From the NCBI GenBank assembly GCA_023229065.1, contig JALNZZ010000088.1, positions 1 to 8,418 on the forward strand: a DNA stretch of 8,418 nucleotides. Reading direction: 5' to 3'. This DNA is from Porticoccaceae bacterium (GTDB lineage Bacteria; Pseudomonadota; Gammaproteobacteria; Pseudomonadales; Porticoccaceae). Below, one piece after another: positions 1 through 5,720 of the stretch. The translations under genes were made by a program, and so were the position numbers. Below the pieces are notes generated by a model. That model saw only the letters and a program-made list of their open reading frames with translations. It was not told where the DNA came from and made no database searches. Each line of letters opens with the position of its first letter. The stretch's first letter is position 1.

Positions 1-107
1 TGGCGAAAGACTTCCACTAAGCGTTCAAAACGCTGTTGGCGAGGCATGACTTGGGACAGGTCAGCCACCAGGCTAGCAAGATTGCTGAATGCACGATGGA
101 TTGTCAT
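1..107 (-). CDS. norR: NorR-like nitric-oxide-responsive transcription regulator, N-terminal fragment (runs off left edge)
   Basis: Only the first 35 codons are present. They run from an ATG at 107 down to base 1, so the GAF, AAA+ and DNA-binding domains lie outside the window. The visible residues contain the pattern LASLVADLS...QQRFERLVEVFR. By memory this matches the NorR N-terminus (E. coli: LANIAIEL...QDRFQRLITTLR) in both spacing and residues. NorR senses nitric oxide through a non-haem iron in its GAF domain and activates sigma-54 promoters of nitric-oxide-detoxifying genes. A GGAG Shine-Dalgarno lies 9 bases before the ATG (117-120 on the plus strand), which supports the start. The nnrS gene 3.6 kb away fits a nitric-oxide theme. 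With 35 residues, another GAF-containing sigma-54 activator cannot be excluded. Confidence 0.6.
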   Translation of the reverse strand, partial: MTIHRAFSNLASLVADLSQVMPRQQRFERLVEVFR

Positions 108-117
108 AAGTACAAAC

Positions 118-134
118 TCCAGGTGTTGCCTGGA
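118..134 (-). promoter_or_regulatory. Leader hairpin overlapping the norR Shine-Dalgarno
   Basis: A perfect 6-bp inverted repeat (TCCAGG, 5-base loop, CCTGGA) lies 11 bases upstream of the norR ATG. In the minus-strand mRNA the downstream arm contains three of the four bases of the GGAG ribosome-binding site. If transcribed, it could dampen translation. It could equally be a DNA dyad that binds a regulator. The short stem makes either role tentative. Confidence 0.35.
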
Positions 135-150
135 CTATCTCGTGTTGTGT

Positions 151-164
151 TTGATACAGCTTAA
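151..164. promoter_or_regulatory. Imperfect FNR/DNR-like box upstream of norR
   Basis: TTGAT-ACAG-CTTAA on the plus strand matches 8 of the 10 defined positions of TTGAT-N4-ATCAA, with one perfect half-site. It sits 44 bases upstream of the norR start codon, where a regulator of norR or its own promoter could act. One weak half-site and no clear matching -10/-35 pair keep confidence low. Confidence 0.2.
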
Positions 165-252
165 TAGAGTCGCAAGCCGAGGGCAATCAGCAGCAGGTAG
201 GAATTTAGGCGCTATTCGGTAGATGACCGGAATGAGAGCACTGAATCAGGAC

Positions 253-277
253 AAAAAAGCAAAGTGAAAATCACCTT
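253..277 (-). terminator. Probable intrinsic terminator of the DUF2868-DUF3482 operon
   Basis: Just past the DUF3482 stop codon on the minus strand, AAGGTGA and TCACTT can pair with one bulged base around a 2-3 base loop. Three bases later comes a run of six T (plus-strand A run 253-258). The stem is AT-rich and weak, but its position right after the stop and the T run fit a terminator separating this operon from norR. Confidence 0.45.
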
Positions 278-278
278 G

Positions 279-1772
279 TCAGGATGTCGGTGGCTGGCTC
301 GATTCGTTGTCTAGCTCCATCTGCTCGCCCAAGGCCAACAGCAAGGTTTGCAGCTGACCTTTTTCTGTTTCATCGAGTCGCCGTTTCAGGAGCTTGCGCA
401 GCCAGAACAGCAGCTGTACCTGCTGCTTTCGAGGCAAGCCATCCAGCCAGTGCGCGAGTTCCTGAGGTGCCAGCAGCAAGGCGTCACGACGGGCGTGGTT
501 GCGTACTCGCACTTGATACCAAATGCGTAGCGCGCGGCCCGTCAGGGCGGTAGCAAATTCGAGGCTGGAGACTGGTCCCAGCTGCCACATCTCATAGCCG
601 GGCACCCGCGATACCAGTTCGAAAGTCAGGGGGTGGCGACCGGCGAAGCCGCCGGCCAAACCACCCAGGGCACCGCCCACCAGGGTGCCCAAAAACAGGC
701 TGGTGCCACCGGTGGCGGCATCGACGGCGAGGCCGCCGAGAGCTCCCGCACCCGCTGATAGCGAAGCCAGTTTTTTGCGCGGTAATCCCCAGGCGCGCCA
801 TTCGTGGGCATCGGTGAGGTCGTTGCTGCGCAGCGACTGCCACTCGTTGGCCCAGTCCAGCTGGCGGTGGCCGTAGAGCCTGGCCAGAGTATCTTGCAGT
901 TGCCGTTCGCGGCGTTGCAGCTCGCGGTTATATTGATTCAGGCCGGCATTGTGGAGCGCCTCGCGAGGGCCGCTGACCGGTAGCTGCAATTCAAAGCGCA
1001 GGACAGCCTGCAGGTAGTCCACCAGCAAATCAGCAGCTTGCTGATGGCGTGCCCGGCGCTGCTGTTGCAACGCATCAATACCGCGCAACAGGCTCTCGCG
1101 CCACGGCGGATGAATTTCTGCCATGCCTCTCAGCAGGGCCAGGTGCTGCTCGAAGGGTGCCAGAAGGGGGTTAAAGACCCTCACCAGAGAAAAGTATTGT
1201 TGCAAGGCGGGGCGCCAGGAAGCCTCGTGGCGCCCCGGCTCATTATCTGCGCGACTCATGGGGTTGAGCAGTGCCAGGCGTGGTTGCCCGCTCCATGACA
1301 GCAGAGTTAGTTCGGCCTCAAAAGCAGCGTCGAAGGGTTGGTCGGTGTCAACGACATAGACGATGCCGGCCCCTGCCAGAATGGGCTCCAGCAGGGCGCA
1401 GTCATCGGCAAAGCGTGAGTCTTCCTTGTGGGTGGTGACAAAGGCGACCAGGGCTCGGGGACGATCTGCAGCCTGCTCGCTGTGGGCGGCACACCAATCG
1501 AGCACCTGGCGGGGGCGCTGAAAGCCGGGGGTGTCCACCAGTTCGTAGAGGGTGTCCTCGCCCAGCATCAGCCGATATTGGTGGGCCTGGCGGGTGGTGC
1601 CACTGACGGGTGACACGGCAATATGGTCATCCTGGACCAGGGTTGATACCACGCTCGATTTACCCTGGTTGGGGTGCCCCACCACGGCAAACATGGGCAA
1701 GGTTGCATGGGTACCGATACCACTGCGTGGTTGGCTGCGGGGGGAGTCTGTCGGACTCGCTGGTTGTGTCAT
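279..1772 (-). CDS. DUF3482-type GTPase with glycine-rich hydrophobic segment
   Basis: This 497-residue protein has an N-terminal Era/TrmE-like GTPase domain. The P-loop GHPNQGKS is at residues 32-39, the switch-I region VSGTTR at 56-61 and the G3 motif VDTPG at 79-83. The usual NKxD guanine-specificity motif appears to be replaced by NPMS near residue 170, which may be typical of this subfamily or may mean relaxed specificity. A charged, helix-rich region (about 220-330) is followed by a Gly/Ala-rich hydrophobic stretch (about 337-378) that could insert in or touch the membrane. The layout matches DUF3482 proteins, whose role is unknown to me. The ATG overlaps the stop of the DUF2868 gene by four bases (ATGA) and has a GGGAGG ribosome-binding site 9 bases upstream, so the two are coupled. 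The partners probably act together at the inner membrane; that is an inference. Confidence 0.8.
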   Translation of the reverse strand: MTQPASPTDSPRSQPRSGIGTHATLPMFAVVGHPNQGKSSVVSTLVQDDHIAVSPVSGTTRQAHQYRLMLGEDTLYELVDTPGFQRPRQVLDWCAAHSEQAADRPRALVAFVTTHKEDSRFADDCALLEPILAGAGIVYVVDTDQPFDAAFEAELTLLSWSGQPRLALLNPMSRADNEPGRHEASWRPALQQYFSLVRVFNPLLAPFEQHLALLRGMAEIHPPWRESLLRGIDALQQQRRARHQQAADLLVDYLQAVLRFELQLPVSGPREALHNAGLNQYNRELQRRERQLQDTLARLYGHRQLDWANEWQSLRSNDLTDAHEWRAWGLPRKKLASLSAGAGALGGLAVDAATGGTSLFLGTLVGGALGGLAGGFAGRHPLTFELVSRVPGYEMWQLGPVSSLEFATALTGRALRIWYQVRVRNHARRDALLLAPQELAHWLDGLPRKQQVQLLFWLRKLLKRRLDETEKGQLQTLLLALGEQMELDNESSQPPTS

Positions 1773-3013
1773 AGTGCCTGGCCTCCCTTCGCTTCCCCTC
1801 CCGCGTCTACAAGAGACACTGGTGTGTTCAGGCCGTTAGCGGCGAGAAAGGCGCGCCAGCTGTATTGCCAGGTATCAATACGGGCGGCGTCATCGCTCCC
1901 ATAGACAAGGAAAAGTTGGGGCCGGCCGGTGTTGGTGTGGAGTTGCAGCAAGTCTGCCAGGTCCCCCGTGGGTACAGCGCTGGCAGCGATATACCAGTTG
2001 TGTAGCTGACTGCCCCGCGTCAGCACAGTCTGCTGATCATCGCGATAGGTACCACTGCCGAGGTGCAAGGTGCCGCTGGGCAGCTGCGCGGTGTCGAGTT
2101 GCCAAGCAAAGCCTGGCACTGCTGGCAGATTGCTGACAAGAGGATATGGACCAGCGGGTGCTTCTGTCAGTGGTTGCTCCGGCTGTAGAGCGCGATAAGT
2201 CAGAGCGGGCTCCTGGCACTGCTCATAGCGCAATCGCAGACGCTGGTTCCAGCGCGGCCATTGGGTTTGGGCGCGTACTAGCTGCCATTGACATACTGCC
2301 AGCAGGACGGCCATGGGGATCAACAGCCATAGCGCCAGCACCTGGCTGAGCCACAGCGCCCAATGCCAGGTATCAGCCAGCAGGTCACCCTGCCAGCCAG
2401 TGATAGCACCGGCCTCTGCTGCGTTGATACGGGCGCTGTCGGGCACTGCCGCCAGGCCGAGGCTGAGGCCCTGAAACAGGGGGTCGACCACGGTAGATAT
2501 CGCGGCGATGGAGGTACTCCAGTAAAAGATGACCTGGCGTGTGAGCAACATCAGCCACAACCAGGCGAGGCCAGCGAGGCAAAAGGCGCTCTGCGCCAAC
2601 AGGGACTGACGGACAAACCACAAGGAAATTACCCGGTCGTTGTGCGGGGTAACCAGGGTTTTCCACCAAGGGCTGCGGCCTGCCACCAGGCCAGCCAGAG
2701 CAGTCCAGAGCATCAGCAACAAGGGGGTTGCCCAGAAGGCGAGGAGAAACAGCAGCAAGTGGATGCCGCTACCATCGGGCCACACCAACAATCCGCTCAG
2801 GGCCAGTACGCCATTGAGCGCGCCGAGCAAAGGCCACAGCCTGGCCAGCTTCAAGCGGTGAGGAGCGGGCAGCCGCTCTCCATAGGCAAGGAAATCCTGC
2901 CACCGGGTTACACCTCGGCAGTCTGTCAGTGCGCTCTCATCGGCATCGAGCCAGCGCAGGCCAAGGCTCAGCTGGTGGGTGGTGGAGGCGGGCTGCGTCG
3001 GGCTTGCGGTCAT
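1769..3013 (-). CDS. DUF2868-type inner-membrane protein, partner of the DUF3482 GTPase
   Basis: This 414-residue protein has about four hydrophobic segments (roughly residues 60-78, 84-112, 136-158 and 217-243). They are separated by a loop containing VIFYWSTSI (161-169) and followed by a soluble C-terminal portion of about 165 residues, probably cytoplasmic. Size, topology and an overlapping DUF3482 GTPase immediately downstream match DUF2868, recognised here from memory of that conserved pairing. No enzymatic motif is visible and the function is unknown. The ATG at 3013 lacks an obvious Shine-Dalgarno, unlike its neighbours, so translation may be weak or the start may differ slightly. The gene opens a two-gene operon divergent from ybaN-nnrS. 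Confidence 0.65.
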   Translation of the reverse strand: MTASPTQPASTTHQLSLGLRWLDADESALTDCRGVTRWQDFLAYGERLPAPHRLKLARLWPLLGALNGVLALSGLLVWPDGSGIHLLLFLLAFWATPLLLMLWTALAGLVAGRSPWWKTLVTPHNDRVISLWFVRQSLLAQSAFCLAGLAWLWLMLLTRQVIFYWSTSIAAISTVVDPLFQGLSLGLAAVPDSARINAAEAGAITGWQGDLLADTWHWALWLSQVLALWLLIPMAVLLAVCQWQLVRAQTQWPRWNQRLRLRYEQCQEPALTYRALQPEQPLTEAPAGPYPLVSNLPAVPGFAWQLDTAQLPSGTLHLGSGTYRDDQQTVLTRGSQLHNWYIAASAVPTGDLADLLQLHTNTGRPQLFLVYGSDDAARIDTWQYSWRAFLAANGLNTPVSLVDAGGEAKGGQAL

Positions 3014-3077
3014 GAGCGGGTGTCGTCGGGCGTTGTCGAGAGTCTAACAATCCGAGCTGTCTGCGTCGCCCTCTGAT

Positions 3078-3101
3078 CTTGCTTGTGAGCCGGAGAGCAA
3101 G
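3078..3101. repeat. Inverted repeat in the divergent DUF2868/ybaN promoter region
   Basis: CTTGCT at 3078-3083 and AGCAAG at 3096-3101 form a perfect 6-bp inverted repeat with a 12-base centre. An overlapping alternative pairs GCTTG (3081-3085) with CAAGC (3098-3102). It lies between two divergent genes and could be an operator. No T run follows in either direction, so it is unlikely to be a terminator. Confidence 0.3.
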
Positions 3102-3119
3102 CCTTTGCGCTAAATCATC

Positions 3120-3139
3120 GCAATTTCGGTAAAATTTGC
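3120..3139. promoter_or_regulatory. Possible ybaN-nnrS promoter with overlapping dyad
   Basis: TAAAAT at 3130-3135 resembles a -10 element for plus-strand transcription, with TTGCGC at 3105-3110 as a poorly spaced (19 bp) -35. An imperfect dyad, GCAATTT-CGGTA-AAATTTGC with one extra base in the right arm, covers the -10. This arrangement is typical of a repressor operator. No match to a sigma-54 (-24/-12) promoter was found here, so direct control by NorR is not supported. Confidence 0.3.
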
Positions 3140-3219
3140 CATAGTTAAGAGGTAAGAAGCTCTTGCGTTGGCTGCTTGAAGCGCAATCAGAAGCAAACAT
3201 CCAACGAGGTAGGCCAATT

Positions 3220-3624
3220 GTGAACAGTGCCTTTGGACAAATTGCCAAACCCCTATACCTGCTGGTGGCAGGGGGGTCGCTGGTGGCGGGTGTTGTGGGT
3301 ATGGTTCTGCCGCTGGTGCCCACTACTCCCTTTCTGCTGCTGGCCGCTTGGGCTGGCGGGCGAGGATCGCCACGTTTTCAACGCTGGCTTTGCGGCCACC
3401 CTTATCTTGGCCCGCCCATTGAGTCCTGGCGCCGGGAGGGGGCAGTGTCCCGCAGTGCTAAGGTGATCGCTACCCTGATGCTGGCCGCCAGCTGGATGTG
3501 GTTGGCGGTGCTGGCGATGCCTGTTGTGGGTTTGGTTATCGCGGCGTTCGGCTTTGCCGGTGTCGCCATTTTCTTGTGGTCGCGGCCCTTGCCGTCGACA
3601 GAGCAGGTTGATGTGACGGAGTAG
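3220..3624 (+). CDS. ybaN: YbaN-like (DUF454) inner-membrane protein
   Basis: From the GTG at 3220 this is 134 residues, close to the roughly 125 residues of E. coli YbaN. The family signature is clear: VVGMVLPLVPTTPFLLLAAW (about 25-44), then SPRF with an aromatic-rich WL (50-56), a tryptophan-containing W..REGAV segment (70-76), and hydrophobic stretches near 82-120. The molecular function of DUF454 proteins is not established. The chosen start has GAGGT 9 bases upstream. A longer in-frame form from a TTG at 3163 also has a good AAGAGGT site with the same spacing and would add 19 polar residues before the first membrane helix. The shorter form fits the family better. It ends two bases before the nnrS GTG codon (seven before the preferred ATG), so the two genes form an operon. 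Confidence 0.8.
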   Translation: MNSAFGQIAKPLYLLVAGGSLVAGVVGMVLPLVPTTPFLLLAAWAGGRGSPRFQRWLCGHPYLGPPIESWRREGAVSRSAKVIATLMLAASWMWLAVLAMPVVGLVIAAFGFAGVAIFLWSRPLPSTEQVDVTE

Positions 3625-3631
3625 AGTGACC

Positions 3632-4801
3632 ATGAAGCACGGAGCCCTGTTAGCCTATCCTTTTCGCCTGTTCTTTGTGCTGGTAGGGCTCTACGGTGTT
3701 CTGTTTTCCCCCCTGTGGTTGGGTATGTTGCTGTGGGGTTGGCCCACTCCCGACCTCGACCCTCTGCGCTGGCATGTCCACGAGATGCTGTTTGGCCTGG
3801 TAGCAGCGGCCATTGCTGGCTTCCTGCTTACCGCAATGTGCAACTGGGTGAGTTGCAAACCACTGCAAGGAGGCAGGTTACTGGCATTAGGGTTACTGTG
3901 GCTGGCTGGCCGCTTGGTGTGGTGGATGCCGGGTTTGCCGCCGCTGTTGCCGATGGCTGTCGATGTGTCCTTCCTGCTGGCATTGACCCTCTATGCGGGG
4001 GCTGTGATCATCGGCAGCGGTAACCGCCGAAACCTTATCCTGGTGCTGATCCTGGCGTTGCTATTCACAGCGAATCTGCTGATTCACCTGGATTTGATTG
4101 GTGTCGTGCCAGGCCTTGCTCGGCACGGTGAGATTTTCGCCATCAATTTGGTGGTGGTTCTGATGGTCGTAGTGGCCGGTCGTATCACGCCGGCGTTTAC
4201 CGCCAATTGGTTGGAGCGACAGGGCGGGGGCCGCGACCGGGTGCGGCAGCATGCGGCTGTGGATAGAGCCGCCATCGCCGCCACCGCGCTAATGATTCCT
4301 GCTGATGCCTTTACCACCCTGCCCTGGCTCGGTAGTGTGGTCGCGCTGCTTGCAGCGCTTCTTCACGGTGTGAGGTTGGTGGGGTGGGGAGGCTGGCACT
4401 GTGTACGTGAACCCCTGTTGTGGGTACTGCATCTGTCCTATGGTTGGATCGTGTTGGCCCTGTTGCTCAAAGGGGTGACACCCTGGTTGTCAGGTATTTC
4501 GTCCGTGCTGTGGATACATGCCGCAGGGGTGGGGGCCATGGGTACACTGATTCTGGGGGTGATGACACGAGTCTCCCTCGGTCACACAGGTCGGCCACTT
4601 GTGCTGCCTAGAGGGGCAATCGTTATCTATGTCCTGATTAGTGTGGCGGCTGTAGCCCGGCTGCTGTCGGCTCTGGGTTGGTTGGGGTACCGGGAGCCGC
4701 TGGTGATATCAGGAGTAGCGTTCAGCGCCGCCTTTGCTGTTTTTTTGTTGTTGTACGGACGAATACTGTGGGTGCCCCGCGTGGACGGCAGGCCGGGCTG
4801 A
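3632..4801 (+). CDS. nnrS: NnrS family haem/copper membrane protein of nitric-oxide stress
   Basis: The 389-residue protein is almost wholly hydrophobic, with about a dozen predicted membrane helices. NnrS hallmarks are present: an early YPFRLFF segment, WHVHEMLFG near residues 47-55 with two histidines suited to metal or haem binding, the AGRITPAFTANW motif in the middle, and RVSLGHTGRPL towards the C-terminus. Family members bind haem and copper and, in Vibrio cholerae, relieve nitrosative stress from iron-nitrosyl complexes. They are often controlled by nitric-oxide regulators such as NorR. Two starts are possible, GTG at 3626 and ATG at 3632. The ATG is preferred because GGAG at 3618-3621 is 10 bases before it and only 4 before the GTG. 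The gene is co-transcribed with ybaN. No convincing terminator was seen after the stop. Confidence 0.9.
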   Translation: MKHGALLAYPFRLFFVLVGLYGVLFSPLWLGMLLWGWPTPDLDPLRWHVHEMLFGLVAAAIAGFLLTAMCNWVSCKPLQGGRLLALGLLWLAGRLVWWMPGLPPLLPMAVDVSFLLALTLYAGAVIIGSGNRRNLILVLILALLFTANLLIHLDLIGVVPGLARHGEIFAINLVVVLMVVVAGRITPAFTANWLERQGGGRDRVRQHAAVDRAAIAATALMIPADAFTTLPWLGSVVALLAALLHGVRLVGWGGWHCVREPLLWVLHLSYGWIVLALLLKGVTPWLSGISSVLWIHAAGVGAMGTLILGVMTRVSLGHTGRPLVLPRGAIVIYVLISVAAVARLLSALGWLGYREPLVISGVAFSAAFAVFLLLYGRILWVPRVDGRPG

Positions 4802-4858
4802 AAAGTGCTCACCTCAGGTTTTCAAGGGGCTTGTTGCAATGAGCTTGGATCAACTTGT

Positions 4859-5068
4859 TCAAGACTGTGATAGCGCTCGAGCAACAGAGCGGCACAGGGA
4901 CAAGGCGACGAAAGCCTCAAAATCATCGGCGGGATCAGGTTCTGTCCCCTCTTCCAATGTGTAGAGGTGCGACAGTAACTGTGCCCGGCCATCCGCTGTG
5001 CGAGCATTGAGTGTGGCGATCTGTTCGCTATGTTCAAGCAGTTGATTCCAAAAGCGATGATCAGCCAT
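4859..5068 (-). CDS. Small hypothetical protein translationally coupled to rnk
   Basis: This 69-residue, mainly acidic protein matches no family I recognise. It begins MADHRFWNQLLEHSEQ, appears helical throughout, contains an acidic patch (EEGTEPDPADDFEAF, about residues 39-53) and one cysteine, and has no signal peptide or membrane segment. The ATG overlaps the rnk stop by eight bases (ATGGCTGA) and is preceded by AGGGGA six bases upstream. Both support real, coupled translation. It is the last gene of the rnk operon and runs convergently towards nnrS. Being downstream of an RNA polymerase-binding factor suggests, but does not show, a related regulatory role. Confidence 0.6.
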   Translation of the reverse strand: MADHRFWNQLLEHSEQIATLNARTADGRAQLLSHLYTLEEGTEPDPADDFEAFVALSLCRSVARALSQS

Positions 5069-5462
5069 GCTCGTCCCCTGTCTCTTGTTGCACCGCGATC
5101 ACTTCCAGGCGGCGGTGGCGACCACCGGGCAGTGGCCAGTCAATTTGGCCACCCACACGCAAGCCAATCAGGGCGCTACCCACAGGAGACAAGACGGAAA
5201 TTTTCATGGTGTTTACATCCGCGTGACGTGGAAACACTAGTGTGACGGTTGTTTCAGCACCACTGTCCAGGTCGCGGAAGCTCACGGTCGAATCCATGGC
5301 CACGGCATCGTCGGGCAGCTGGTGGTCGGGTACAATGTCGGCGCGGGACAGCTCGGTGTCGAGAGCCTCCGCAGCGGGGGTGTCGGTATTGTCGATCAGG
5401 GCAAGCAGTTTCCTGTAGTCACTGTCGGCGACGATAATATTGTTGGTCTGAGTAGTAGACAT
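5061..5462 (-). CDS. rnk: Rnk: nucleoside diphosphate kinase regulator, GreA/GreB-fold RNA polymerase-binding protein
   Basis: The 133-residue protein aligns along its length with E. coli Rnk (about 136 residues). It has a short N-terminal helical region (NNIIVADSDYRKLLALI..., residues 7-23) with AEALDTELSRADIV (31-44), then a GreA/GreB C-terminal domain. That domain carries the strongly conserved LSPVGSALIGLRVGG (91-105) and WPLPGG (109-114). Rnk-type proteins bind the RNA polymerase secondary channel like Gre factors but have a coiled coil too short to stimulate transcript cleavage. E. coli rnk was named for its effect on nucleoside diphosphate kinase levels. The ATG at 5462 has GGAG five bases upstream. 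A TTG at 5489 in frame would lengthen it but falls inside the leader hairpin and has no ribosome-binding site. Confidence 0.9.
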   Translation of the reverse strand: MSTTQTNNIIVADSDYRKLLALIDNTDTPAAEALDTELSRADIVPDHQLPDDAVAMDSTVSFRDLDSGAETTVTLVFPRHADVNTMKISVLSPVGSALIGLRVGGQIDWPLPGGRHRRLEVIAVQQETGDEHG

Positions 5463-5476
5463 GTGCGCTCCAAAGG

Positions 5477-5498
5477 AAAAAAGCCCCAAGTTATGGGG
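5477..5498 (-). terminator. Terminator-like hairpin plus T6 in the rnk leader
   Basis: On the minus strand CCCCA (5498-5494), a 5-base loop and TGGGG (5488-5484) form a hairpin. One C later there is a run of six T (5482-5477). It lies 14 bases before the rnk start codon, between the putative promoter and the gene. It is either an attenuator/partial terminator of rnk or the end of a transcript from the upstream two-component operon. The stem is only five pairs. Confidence 0.4.
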
Positions 5499-5543
5499 AT
5501 GTAGTGCCTAGGTATAAGAAGAATCAGGTACAGAAGGGCCGCT

Positions 5544-5571
5544 TTTATAATGGCGATTAAAACGGGCCCAA
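5544..5571 (-). promoter_or_regulatory. Possible rnk promoter
   Basis: On the minus strand TATAAA (5549-5544) with TTGGGC (5571-5566) 16 bases upstream forms a plausible sigma-70 promoter. It would start transcription about 70 bases before the rnk ATG. The -35 matches the consensus only in its TTG. Its -35 and spacer lie inside the 5552-5584 dyad. A TATAAT on the opposite strand (5546-5551) has no gene to serve. Confidence 0.3.
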
Positions 5572-5584
5572 ACGTTTAATCGCC
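5552..5584. repeat. 12-bp inverted repeat upstream of rnk, likely operator
   Basis: GGCGATTAAAACG (5552-5564) pairs with CGTTTAATCGCC (5573-5584) with only one extra A in the left arm, around an 8-base centre. No T run follows on either strand, so a terminator role is unlikely. It spans the -35 and spacer of the putative rnk promoter, as expected for the binding site of a dimeric regulator. Confidence 0.45.
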
Positions 5585-5596
5585 CACAATGGGAAA

Positions 5597-5626
5597 GGCG
5601 CTGGCCGGACGCAATGGCCCGGCGCC
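5597..5626 (-). terminator. GC-rich inverted repeat, possible weak terminator of the two-component operon
   Basis: GGCGCTGG at 5597-5604 can pair with CCGGCGCC at 5619-5626 (eight pairs including one G-U). On the minus strand the hairpin is followed only by TTTCCC, so it is a weak intrinsic terminator at best. It lies about 95 bases past the sensor kinase stop. Confidence 0.3.
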
Positions 5627-5662
5627 TGTAAGCGAAAAATACTGTCGAAGGGTAGCGTCCAT

Positions 5663-5706
5663 GCCTAGCACCATAGCACCGACGGGATTGGCGTGGCAAG
5701 CTAGGC
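5663..5706. repeat. 7-bp inverted repeat downstream of the sensor kinase
   Basis: GCCTAGC (5663-5669) and GCTAGGC (5700-5706) are perfectly inverted around a 30-base loop, starting 14 bases after the kinase stop codon. A related TGCCTAGG occurs at 5505-5512. No function is evident. It may stabilise the 3' end of the operon mRNA. Confidence 0.25.
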
Positions 5707-5720
5707 GATGCGGTGTTCGA

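Noticed and set aside
2363..3076. Long plus-strand open frame (237 codons) opposite the DUF2868 gene
   Set aside because: Glutamine/proline-rich low-complexity composition, no domain and no ribosome-binding site. It is the antisense shadow of a GC-rich coding region whose minus-strand product has clear membrane helices.
3014..3219. Sigma-54 (-24/-12) promoter that NorR could activate for ybaN-nnrS
   Set aside because: No GG-N10-GC arrangement resembling TGGCAC-N5-TTGCA was found on the plus strand; the nearest GG at about 3170 lacks the GC at the right spacing.
4802..4858. Bidirectional terminator between nnrS and the convergent small gene
   Set aside because: Only a 3-bp stem at the ACCTCAGGT motif and a 6-bp AT-rich stem (CTTGGA/TTCAAG) without a T run; not convincing.
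4734..4964. Plus-strand open frame spanning the nnrS 3' end and the small gene
   Set aside because: Overlaps nnrS in another frame, changes composition midway, and lacks a start signal; a shadow frame.
5508..5699. Minus-strand 63-codon open frame in the rnk-kinase gap
   Set aside because: Arginine-rich, unlike any family, no Shine-Dalgarno, and runs through the inverted repeats; best read as noncoding.
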